Shown: positions 17,438 through 24,397 of the stretch, one piece after another | Numbering within the stretch: the stretch's first letter is position 1 | Layout: each line of letters starts with the position of its first letter | Assembly (NCBI GenBank): GCA_964564415.1 | Contig: CAZMAV010000008.1 | Coordinates: forward strand, 1-64,000 | From: JALEFZ01 sp964564415 | Lineage (GTDB): Bacteria > Bacteroidota > Bacteroidia > J057 | Direction: 5' to 3' | DNA: 64,000 bases | Notes under the pieces: generated by a model | Told to the model about the DNA's origin: nothing | Seen by the model: the letters and a program-made list of their open reading frames with translations, nothing else | The model's database searches: none | Translations under genes and position numbers: made by a program

Positions 17438-19126
17438 TTACCTTCGCCTGACGCTTTTCAGAAAAAGGTGATTCATGGGGTTGCTGCTCAGGCCTGTCCA
17501 TTCTTTTTGTAGCATCCTGAATGAGCGATCGTAATAGAGGGGAATGATAGGAGCCTCTTCGAGCATCAGACGATCCATTTCCCTGTACAAGGCCTGACGG
17601 CTAGAATCATCCGTAAGGGTCAGCGACTTTTCATAGAGTTGATCAAAACGAGGGGAAGAAAAATGGGTAGTATTAGGTCCGGAGGGGGCAAAGTTTTTTG
17701 AGTAAAACAAGCCCATATAATTCTCTCCATCGGGATAGTCGGCGATCCAACTGGCACGCCAAAAGTTGACCCTGGAGCCATAGACTTCCCTCCTCAAAGC
17801 TCCACTCTGGAGGTTTTGAATGTTGACCTTTACCCCTATGTTTTCCAGGGATTTTTGGACAAAGGCCATGATGGTGGCGTACTCCTGAGTGGCATAAAGG
17901 CTCAACTCAGGAAGGCCCTCTCCATTGGGATAACCCGCTTCTGCCAGCAGCTTTCTCGCTTCCTGAGGCTTGTAGGAGAACCCTTTTACTTTTTTATAGG
18001 AAAAGCCGGGCATCCCATAAGGAATAAAACCTGAAGTAGCAGGATAGCCCATGCCATTGAGGAGGTAACGAGTGATTTTTTCCCTGTCAATGGCATAATT
18101 CAAGGCTTTTCTTAGCCTGGGGTCCTGAAGGGGATGGCCTGCAGCAACCTCAAGGCTGTCATCTACCTGAAAACCCAGGTACTCTGTATTGAGCTGAGGA
18201 GCAAGGATAAATTGGTATTCTTCGGCATATGATGTTTTTATGTTCCCATCCCGATTGAGGATTTCATCTTTGTAGCTATTGTCCAGGTCGCCAATAAAAT
18301 CCAGCTTACCCTGGACAAATTCGATGAAGGCAGAAAGACGGCTGGGCATGAAGCTTACCTTTACTGCGTCCAGATAGGGTAAAGGCTCTCCCTCCTCTGA
18401 TTCGAAGTATTCTGTATTTTTGTGGAGGATCAGGTAATTGCCCTCCTCCCATCGAAAAAATTTGAAAGGCCCTGTACCGATGGGATGAGACTGAAAATCC
18501 TCTCCATAATACTCCACTACTTCCTGAGGAAGGATGTATCCGTATGGCATGGCTAGGAGAGATAGGAAAGCGGGAAAGGGGCGGGTCAATTCGACCTGAA
18601 AAGTAGAATCGTCCAACACTCGAAATCCCTCTATTTCCTCCTTTTCTCCACGGGTGTAGGCCTCAAGCCCCAATATTTTTCCACTAAAAACCCATTTTCC
18701 TGAAGAGGCTGTCTCCGGATTGCAGATTCGGGTAAAAGAATAGGCAAGGTCTCGAGCGTTCACCTTTCTTGCTTCTTTTGTGGGAAAGGCCTCGTGGGGA
18801 TGGAAGAAGACTGAATCCCGAAGGAAAAAGGTGTAGCGCCTCCCATCAGGAGAGACTTCCCAACTTTTTGCAATGGCGGGGACGACCCTGAGGGTACTAT
18901 CGAGGGCCACCAATCCGTTGAATAGCTGGGCAGTCATCCAGATTCGCCCCCGCGAACGAGCGAAGGCGGGGTCGAGGGTGTTGAGGCCTTCAGAAAGGTT
19001 CATGTGGAAAACTTCCAGGTTACCCACAGCGCTTTCGTCTTTTCCACAGCTTGTACACAGGCTTATCCCCAATGCACAACATATGAACAAACATATTTTC
19101 AATCGGTGGATGAAGGTACGTTTCAA
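17438..19126 (-). CDS. Oligopeptide ABC transporter substrate-binding lipoprotein (family 5)
   Basis: The 562-aa extracellular solute-binding protein family 5 (OppA/DppA-like): LNTLDPAFARSRG near the N-terminus, ...PAIAKSWEVSPDGRRYTFFLR (~80-105), and the C-terminal ADYPDGENYMGLFYS and LYREMDRLMLEEAPIIPLYY blocks. The N-terminus has a signal peptide and a Cys at residue 27 (TSC) suited to lipidation. The only start that gives this signal peptide is TTG at 19124-19126, since no ATG occurs in the first 40 codons. No permease or ATPase genes are adjacent. Divergent from parA, with starts 36 bp apart. Confidence 0.9.
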   Translation of the reverse strand: MKRTFIHRLKICLFICCALGISLCTSCGKDESAVGNLEVFHMNLSEGLNTLDPAFARSRGRIWMTAQLFNGLVALDSTLRVVPAIAKSWEVSPDGRRYTFFLRDSVFFHPHEAFPTKEARKVNARDLAYSFTRICNPETASSGKWVFSGKILGLEAYTRGEKEEIEGFRVLDDSTFQVELTRPFPAFLSLLAMPYGYILPQEVVEYYGEDFQSHPIGTGPFKFFRWEEGNYLILHKNTEYFESEEGEPLPYLDAVKVSFMPSRLSAFIEFVQGKLDFIGDLDNSYKDEILNRDGNIKTSYAEEYQFILAPQLNTEYLGFQVDDSLEVAAGHPLQDPRLRKALNYAIDREKITRYLLNGMGYPATSGFIPYGMPGFSYKKVKGFSYKPQEARKLLAEAGYPNGEGLPELSLYATQEYATIMAFVQKSLENIGVKVNIQNLQSGALRREVYGSRVNFWRASWIADYPDGENYMGLFYSKNFAPSGPNTTHFSSPRFDQLYEKSLTLTDDSSRQALYREMDRLMLEEAPIIPLYYDRSFRMLQKEWTGLSSNPMNHLFLKSVRRR

Positions 19127-19131
19127 TTCTT

Positions 19132-19139
19132 TATATTTG
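19132..19139 (+). promoter_or_regulatory. -7 box TATATTTG for parA
   Basis: TATATTTG matches the Bacteroidota sigma-A -7 consensus TAnnTTTG and lies 23 bp before the parA ATG. I see no good TTTG -33 element 19 bp upstream. On the opposite strand, 19147-19154 reads TAAGTTTG, a second perfect -7 box facing the TTG start of the solute-binding gene. Confidence 0.5.
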
Positions 19140-19146
19140 TAAGAAG

Positions 19147-19154
19147 CAAACTTA
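19147..19154 (-). promoter_or_regulatory. -7 box TAAGTTTG for the oligopeptide-binding gene
   Basis: The minus-strand sequence TAAGTTTG fits TAnnTTTG exactly and sits 20 bp upstream of the TTG start at 19126. It interleaves with the parA -7 box, so transcription of the two genes may compete. Confidence 0.45.
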
Positions 19155-19162
19155 ATAAAAAC

Positions 19163-19954
19163 ATGGGCAAAATAATTTGTTTAGCCAACCAGAAAGGTGG
19201 GGTTGGAAAGACCACTACGGCCATCAATCTGGCAGCCAGTTTTGCTGCGCTTGACTATAAAACTCTCCTGGTGGATGTAGATCCACAGGCCAATGCAACC
19301 TCCGGCGTAGGCCTGGATGTCCACGGAATGGAAGCCTCCGTGTACTCCGCGATGCTGGATGAAGAAACCCAGGTCAAGGACCTGATCGAAGAGACAGATT
19401 TTCCCAACCTCTACGTCCTACCCTCGGCAGAAGACCTGATCGGAGCGGAGGTAGAAATGGTGGAAATGTCTGGCAGAGAAACCAAAATGCGCCCGGTTCT
19501 TCAGCAGCTCAAGGATGAATTTGACTTTATCCTCCTAGATTGCTCTCCCTCATTGGGTCTTATCACCGTAAATGCCCTTTCAGCCGCAGATTCCGTCATT
19601 GTACCGGTGCAATGCGAATACTTTGCCCTCGAAGGATTGGGCAAGCTCCTCAATACCATTCGAATCATCCGCCAGGGCCTCAACAAAGACCTGGAATATG
19701 AAGGTATCCTCCTGACCATGTATGACAGGCGCCTCAACCTCGCCAACCAGGTCATCGACGAGGTCAAAAAGCATTTCAACGAAATTGTCTTTGATACCAT
19801 CGTACATCGAAATACGAGAATCAGCGAGGCTCCCTCCTTCGGGATGCCAGTCCTTGCCTTCGATGCAAAGTCCAAAGGAGCTGTCAATTACATGAACCTA
19901 GCTAAGGAAATTCTCGAAAAAAACCGCATGCCCCTGGCCAAAGCCATGGCTTAA
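19163..19954 (+). CDS. parA: Chromosome partitioning ATPase ParA (Soj)
   Basis: The 263-aa ParA/Soj ATPase drives ParB-parS segregation on the nucleoid. The deviant Walker A KGGVGKTTT is at residues 11-19, followed by VDVDPQANAT, LLDCSPSLG (Walker B) and the C-terminal RISEAPSFGMPV. The open frame begins far upstream at 19004, but the ATG at 19163 (MGKIICLANQKGG) is the family start and matches the -7 box at 19132. A strong terminator follows at 20018. Separated from parB by two unrelated genes, unlike the usual adjacent pair. Confidence 0.97.
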   Translation: MGKIICLANQKGGVGKTTTAINLAASFAALDYKTLLVDVDPQANATSGVGLDVHGMEASVYSAMLDEETQVKDLIEETDFPNLYVLPSAEDLIGAEVEMVEMSGRETKMRPVLQQLKDEFDFILLDCSPSLGLITVNALSAADSVIVPVQCEYFALEGLGKLLNTIRIIRQGLNKDLEYEGILLTMYDRRLNLANQVIDEVKKHFNEIVFDTIVHRNTRISEAPSFGMPVLAFDAKSKGAVNYMNLAKEILEKNRMPLAKAMA

Positions 19955-20017
19955 ATTGATGCTCATAAAGCTGACTGACCAGGGCATAAAGCTTGTGTAG
20001 AACATTTTCTACCAGAT

Positions 20018-20060
20018 AAAAAACTCCCTTTCATTTTTTGAGAAGGGAGTTTTTTATTTG
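20018..20060 (+). terminator. parA terminator
   Basis: A perfect 13-bp stem (20018-20030 with 20043-20055, core ACTCCCTT/AAGGGAGT) with A run before and T run after. It is symmetric enough to act in both directions. Confidence 0.9.
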
Positions 20061-20159
20061 CTTTTTTCCAAAAGGGCGAAACTGGTCATTTTATTCTCAT
20101 GAAATGCATATCCTCATTCCACTAGGGGCGTAAACTATATCAACTTATTCAAACAAACA

Positions 20160-20420
20160 CCCTTTTTTTGCACACAACTTTAAGGCCCTGCCCAACCAGA
20201 AAACCAAGTTGTCTCTACAGGCATCCAAACCCAAACACAGTCCCGGGTATTCGAGGTGAAACTTCGATGCCCCTGTCCTGAAAGCCGTGTATAAAGTCTT
20301 TGTGGTAGGCATTTTCCCAAGTGCTGCACACAAGCCATTAAGGTCTCATCTTATGACCCAAAGACTTTTTCATGGTTGTGCTGTAGGCTGTCCAGGATTA
20401 TTCCTGGGCGGCTTTTTTTA
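20160..20420 (+). ncRNA. Candidate structured small RNA with its own terminator
   Basis: No plus-strand gene ends here, as parA has its own terminator at 20018-20055, yet a strong terminator lies at 20387-20419. The interval holds nested pairing: 20294-20302 (AAGTCTTTG) pairs exactly with 20359-20367; a hairpin forms at about 20244-20272 (GGGTAT..TCGA with TCGATGCCC); and 20185-20197 can pair with 20374-20388 (GCCCTGCCCAACC with GGTTGTGCTGTAGGC, 11 pairs, two mismatches, one 2-nt bulge) over 176 nt. The size and end-pairing recall 6S-type RNAs, but I do not assign the family. It has no tmRNA, RNase P or SRP RNA signature. Confidence 0.4.
20387..20419 (+). terminator. Terminator without an upstream protein gene
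   Basis: GCTGTCCAGGA (20387-20397) pairs along all 11 positions (with G-U pairs) with TCCTGGGCGGC (20402-20412) around TTAT, then seven T residues. It faces plus, while the next gene (DUF2147) lies on minus and ends at 20418. Confidence 0.8.
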
Positions 20421-20831
20421 TGGACGGCGCCAGGTAAAAGTCTTGCTCAAAAAGCTCAGACCGTAATAGCCTGTAACCTCAAGGTGAGAGGCATCCTCAA
20501 AGCGAATCTTACAACTGAATTTCATCTGACGAGAAACTGAAAAAATGCTGCCTTTGGACCAAGTGTTATCATTATTATAAACCATGTCCTGAAGGACTAT
20601 GATTTCATTTTTACCCGTCTCCCTCATCTGCTCGCGAATCTGGCGATCCTGATCCTTATCGAGGGCTTTGATAAAGCGTCCGTGGTACTTGCCATCTTTG
20701 CCAATATATACTTCCACAATTCCGTCCCCCTGTTCGCCTGTGGCTATCCAGCGACCCGTAATATCCGGTTGAGCCCATATGAGACCTATCGAAATAAAAA
20801 AAAGTGTAGGGAGAATGATCAGGGTTTTCAT
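20418..20831 (-). CDS. DUF2147 family secreted protein
   Basis: The 137-aa protein has a signal peptide (MKTLIILPTLFFISIGLIWAQ) and a small beta-rich domain with the DUF2147 pattern: ITGRWIATGEQGDGIVEVYIG, DGKYHGRF, then GYYGLSFLSKTFTWRR at the end. Usually a small periplasmic or outer-membrane-associated protein of unknown function. The C-terminal F.W.R block is complete. It has no partner genes nearby; the stop codon overlaps the end of the plus-strand terminator at 20387-20419. Confidence 0.85.
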   Translation of the reverse strand: MKTLIILPTLFFISIGLIWAQPDITGRWIATGEQGDGIVEVYIGKDGKYHGRFIKALDKDQDRQIREQMRETGKNEIIVLQDMVYNNDNTWSKGSIFSVSRQMKFSCKIRFEDASHLEVTGYYGLSFLSKTFTWRRP

Positions 20832-21195
20832 GAGGCAATGGTTTGTTTGCGGTCTTATGATATTTAAACAACGATCCCTTTTAAAAAAAAGTGGGCTGGG
20901 TTCTAGCTTCCACTTCGTTCAAAAAAGACCTAAATGAAAAAGTCTTTATCAATTTAAATATTTAAGCCGATTCTTTCTGGAAAAAAGCCGGACAGAAGTC
21001 AGTGCTCAAAAACGCCGGTTCTTTAATCGTGAGCATCATGCATGCCTCAAGCGCTGTTGGACTTATCCAAAATAACATGGTCTAAACCCCAAAAGCGCTA
21101 TGGGTTGTATCGCAAAAAATGAGTCGTGATTAGCATGAATCTATGTACAGAATATCTGATATGGCCCAAAAGATCATTGATAAATTTATTGGCAG
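20832..21195. other. Spacer with no supported gene
   Basis: The 364 bp are AT-rich near both ends. Short frames on the plus strand (for example from 21126) run into the antisense of tgt and are not genes. I see no hairpin with a T tract and no recognised RNA. Confidence 0.5.
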
Positions 21196-22332
21196 CTACA
21201 ACCGCTGGTCCAGTTTTCTTACCATTTCATCCTTCCAAGTGGCAAAGTTTCCCTCTGCAATTTTTTTCCGGGCCTCTCCGACCAACCAGAGAAAAAAGTG
21301 CAGGTTATGCACACTGGCAATGGTGAAAGCAAGGTATTCCTGGGACTTAAAGAGATGCCTTAGGTAAGCCTTGCTGTAGTGCTGATCTATAAGCGAATCG
21401 GAATCCGGGTCCAAGGGGGAAAAATCTTTCTCATACTTTTTATTTTTCATGTTTCGGATACCCTCCCGGGTATAGATGAGGCCATGCCTTGCATTGCGGG
21501 TGGGAAGGACGCAGTCAAACATATCTACACCGAGGGCTATGCATTCCAGCAGGTTGACCGGGGTTCCCACCCCCATTAGGTATCTGGGCTTATCCTTGGG
21601 CAGAATTTGGCAGGAAAGGTCTGTCAATTCGTACATGATCTCTGCCGGTTCTCCTACAGATAGTCCTCCTATGGCATTTCCTGGCATATCCAGTTGAGCT
21701 ACAAAATCGGTAGATTCTGTTCGCAGATCCTTGTACGCCCCCCCCTGTATGATGGGGAAGAGGTTTTGGTCGTAGTTGTACAGGGGCCCTTTTTCCCGGT
21801 AATACTGCTTGCAGCGACTGGCCCAACGGTGGGTCATGTGCATGGAGTCCTTCGCGTATTCGTATTCACAGGGATAGGGAGGACATTCGTCCAGGACCAT
21901 GATGATATCAGCCCCGATGGACCGCTCGATATCTATGACAGTTTCAGGTGTAAAGAGGTGCTTGGACCCATCTATGTGGTTAGCGAAGGTTACCCCCTCT
22001 TCTGTGATCTTGCGATTGGCTGCCAGCGAATACACCTGATATCCTCCACTGTCGGTCAACAGGGGCCGCTCCCAACCAATAAATTTGTGCAGGCCTCCGA
22101 CTTCTTCCAAGACCTGGGTCCCCGGCCTCAAAAACAGGTGATAGGTATTACCCAGTATGATTTGTGCCTTTACTTCTTCGGTAAGGTGCTGCTGGGTGAG
22201 GGCTTTGACGCTGCCTACCGTCCCTACAGGCATAAAAATGGGGGTTTCTATGCTGCCGTGGTCGGTTTCTATGCTCCCCGCACGAGCCGAAGACTTGCTA
22301 TCTGTATGTAGGAGTGTATATTTGAGCTTCAT
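21196..22332 (-). CDS. tgt: tRNA-guanine(34) transglycosylase
   Basis: Exchanges G34 for preQ1 in queuosine tRNAs. The 378-aa TIM-barrel has DSGGYQVYSL (~residues 93-102, catalytic Asp), GGLSVGEP, and DMFDCVLPTRNARHG (nucleophile Asp). The C-terminal segment where most bacterial Tgt carries the CxCxxC zinc ligands reads LDPDSDSLIDQHYSKAYLRHL here: the Cys residues are absent, while YSKAYLRHL and the SVHNLHFF block remain. I recall the same substitution in other Bacteroidota Tgt, so this is likely a phylum trait. ATG at 22330-22332. It is divergent from pdeM. Confidence 0.95.
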   Translation of the reverse strand: MKLKYTLLHTDSKSSARAGSIETDHGSIETPIFMPVGTVGSVKALTQQHLTEEVKAQIILGNTYHLFLRPGTQVLEEVGGLHKFIGWERPLLTDSGGYQVYSLAANRKITEEGVTFANHIDGSKHLFTPETVIDIERSIGADIIMVLDECPPYPCEYEYAKDSMHMTHRWASRCKQYYREKGPLYNYDQNLFPIIQGGAYKDLRTESTDFVAQLDMPGNAIGGLSVGEPAEIMYELTDLSCQILPKDKPRYLMGVGTPVNLLECIALGVDMFDCVLPTRNARHGLIYTREGIRNMKNKKYEKDFSPLDPDSDSLIDQHYSKAYLRHLFKSQEYLAFTIASVHNLHFFLWLVGEARKKIAEGNFATWKDEMVRKLDQRL

Positions 22333-22390
22333 TCACCGTTGATTAACCCCCAAAGGTACGACAAGAATTTATTTGCAAAAAAACTAAGGC

Positions 22391-23074
22391 ATGGATACTC
22401 AGGGAAGCTGTACATTCCACCTCCGGGGAGAGGAAATTCACCTGCTAAGCCAGCGGGCTCTGTGGTGGCCCAAAGAAAAGAGCCTGCTCATTGCCGACCT
22501 GCACCTGGGCAAATCAGGACATTTCAGAAGCCACGGGATTGCCGTACCCTCCCTCGTCAATGTCGCTACCCTTCAACGCCTGAACCGACTCCTCAACGAT
22601 TTTCAGCCAGAAATGGTCATCTTCATGGGCGACCTTTTTCACTCCACCTACAACAAAGAATGGGAAGCCTTCAAAAAGGTCATCAGAGACTTTCCGGTAG
22701 AATATCTCCTCGTCCAGGGCAACCACGACATTCTCCCCAAAGAAAAGTATGAGGACACAGGTATCACCTTAAAAAAAGGTAGCTATCCCCTTTCTCCTTT
22801 CTTACTTTCTCACGAACCCCTGACCGATCATAAAGGCGATGATTATGTGCTGGCAGGACATATTCATCCCGGTGTACGGATGAGAGGAATGGCACGTCAG
22901 GTCATGAGCCTCCCCTGTTTTTTCTTTGGAGAAAAACAAGGAATTCTCCCTGCCTTCGGAGACTTTACAGGCCTTTTCATCATGGAGCCCAGAGAAGAAG
23001 ACTGTCTTTTTGCCATTGTAGAAGAGGAGATTCTTCAGGTAAATGGGGGAAGTAGCCCCAGTTTTCCTCAATAA
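22391..23074 (+). CDS. pdeM: PdeM-like DNA-repair phosphodiesterase
   Basis: The 227-aa calcineurin-like metallophosphoesterase matches the ligase-associated DNA-damage-response endonuclease PdeM: metal motifs ADLHLGKSGHFR (DxH, residues ~36-47), MGDLFHS, GNHD and AGHIHPG in order. The family is often near an ATP-dependent ligase and a DEXH helicase; neither is here. The next gene downstream (23138) encodes a small basic protein with two QLxLF motifs, which suggests but does not prove a shared repair role. Divergent from tgt. Confidence 0.9.
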   Translation: MDTQGSCTFHLRGEEIHLLSQRALWWPKEKSLLIADLHLGKSGHFRSHGIAVPSLVNVATLQRLNRLLNDFQPEMVIFMGDLFHSTYNKEWEAFKKVIRDFPVEYLLVQGNHDILPKEKYEDTGITLKKGSYPLSPFLLSHEPLTDHKGDDYVLAGHIHPGVRMRGMARQVMSLPCFFFGEKQGILPAFGDFTGLFIMEPREEDCLFAIVEEEILQVNGGSSPSFPQ

Positions 23075-23137
23075 ATGAGGAAATGTGAATAAAATTGAAG
23101 TCAACTTTAATCCCGCTCATTATATTAGCATCCACCA

Positions 23138-23347
23138 ATGAAAATGGATGTAAATTTTCCACATAAGCAATTGGCCCTGTTCGATGCCAAAAGATTCAGC
23201 AATCCCCAGCTGACCCTCTTTGACGTGGCTCCTTTCTGTACCTCACTCCCCCCTACCAAAAGAAAAAGGCGCAAACGACCAGCTTCCCTTCCAGCCCGAA
23301 TGAATAGCCCTGTAATACGGGAAGTAGAGGTTTCTCTCTTAGGATAA
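23138..23347 (+). CDS. Small basic protein with two clamp-binding-like motifs
   Basis: The 69-residue protein is not recognised as a family. Visible features: QLALF at residues 11-15 and QLTLF at 24-28, both exact matches to the bacterial sliding-clamp pentapeptide QLxLF (consensus QL[SD]LF), each followed by D. A basic stretch KRKRRKR at 41-47 follows, suited to nucleic acid. No signal peptide. It begins 63 bp after pdeM on the same strand. Coding is supported by the open frame and motif duplication but is not certain, since the protein is short. If real, it could bridge a beta clamp and DNA or be a repair accessory. The second Met at residue 3 (23144) is an alternative start. Confidence 0.55.
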   Translation: MKMDVNFPHKQLALFDAKRFSNPQLTLFDVAPFCTSLPPTKRKRRKRPASLPARMNSPVIREVEVSLLG

Positions 23348-23403
23348 GTTCTGAAGGAGATCATTTTTCGACATCTCACGCCTCGCCTACCCCCTGCTTT
23401 ATC

Positions 23404-24225
23404 CTATTTTTTCACATTCAAGAAATAATACTTTTCGAACAGTCCCTTGTCATCATGAACCTCTGTCATGTAGGGCAGTTGGGTTTGGGTATCTATATAC
23501 AGCAAGACGTACTTGGCATAAGAGTTAGGCACTTTGATTGTCTTCCCTCCAATGTCATCATAAGTCTTGGATAAATCTGGGTTGAGCTGCATAATCTTGT
23601 AGGCGCTGAGATTTTGCTTAGCAGCAATGGAAAGGACAGTTTCACCTTTTTTTGCAGTGTAAGAAGTGAATCCATATCCTTCGTCAAAGACTTCGATCTT
23701 GCGGCAGGATCGGCCATCAAAGTTGGTGATTCCCTTATCGGCAAATACCTTTTCGTATCTGCCTTCCTTCCTGGCTTTTTCTTCGGCGGCTTTCATCAGG
23801 TTGACAATTGGTACAAAGCCCGTGGCCGTAATGGGGTGGTGGGTGTTGGCCATGATGGTGTTTCCGTGAATGTAAAAATCCTTGGGAACCGTGGCCAATT
23901 TCAGGTCAATGTAAACCGTCACGTAGGAGGACTTTTTCGTTTCATCATATAAGACTCTTGTGCCTTTATTGGGCTCTATCATGTTGATTTCTATCTTAAG
24001 GGGGCGGGTAGTCATGTCCACATTGAGGAGCTTTTCAGATAAGGAGGAAGAAGAGCCCTTGTCCATCCTTTCGAAGGAGCGGAACTTAAAAGATACCTTA
24101 TGGGTCTGGCGGACGGCGCTGTACATACGATCAAGGGCAGCTTCCTGAGCCTGTGCCAGCGAAGGAAAACCAAAAAGACAGAAAAAAAGGAAAATTGCCT
24201 TTGCGGGCATCGAGCGAGACTGCAT
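23404..24225 (-). CDS. DUF1571 domain protein with a LysM module
   Basis: About 273 aa, exported (MPAKAIFLFFCLFGFPSLAQAQ after a short N-extension). The N-terminal ~150 residues match the outer-membrane lipoprotein-like DUF1571 pattern (SFKFRSFERMDKG...PLKIEINMIEPNKGTRVLYDE). Near the C-terminus a single LysM domain is inserted (SYTAKKGETVLSIAAKQ...IMQLNPDL...IKVP, about residues 200-245), which binds peptidoglycan-like glycans. The DUF1571 tail (YIDTQTQLPYMTEVHDDKGLFEKYYF) follows, so the LysM is an insert. The frame opens with a GTG at 24252; the ATG at 24225 or 24210 is the likely start. Confidence 0.8.
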   Translation of the reverse strand: MQSRSMPAKAIFLFFCLFGFPSLAQAQEAALDRMYSAVRQTHKVSFKFRSFERMDKGSSSSLSEKLLNVDMTTRPLKIEINMIEPNKGTRVLYDETKKSSYVTVYIDLKLATVPKDFYIHGNTIMANTHHPITATGFVPIVNLMKAAEEKARKEGRYEKVFADKGITNFDGRSCRKIEVFDEGYGFTSYTAKKGETVLSIAAKQNLSAYKIMQLNPDLSKTYDDIGGKTIKVPNSYAKYVLLYIDTQTQLPYMTEVHDDKGLFEKYYFLNVKK

Positions 24226-24397
24226 AAGAATGAGATTGGATAGGTGGAACACAATGGAGTAAACGAATATGAGTAAAAATTGATTCCCTTACCCCACGGA
24301 TGAGGGGGAGAATCACTGGATTTCGTAGACAAGGCTTCAAGACCTACCTTATTTTTTCTATTTTTGTATGCTTCCCAAAGAAGAGTGAAAGCATTTT

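Noticed and set aside
20185..20388. Identification as 6S RNA
   Set aside because: Closing stem and length are suggestive, but I cannot verify conserved positions without a covariance search.
22802..23104. 100-codon minus frame across the pdeM 3' end
   Set aside because: Antisense to a gene with complete catalytic motifs; no homology recognised.
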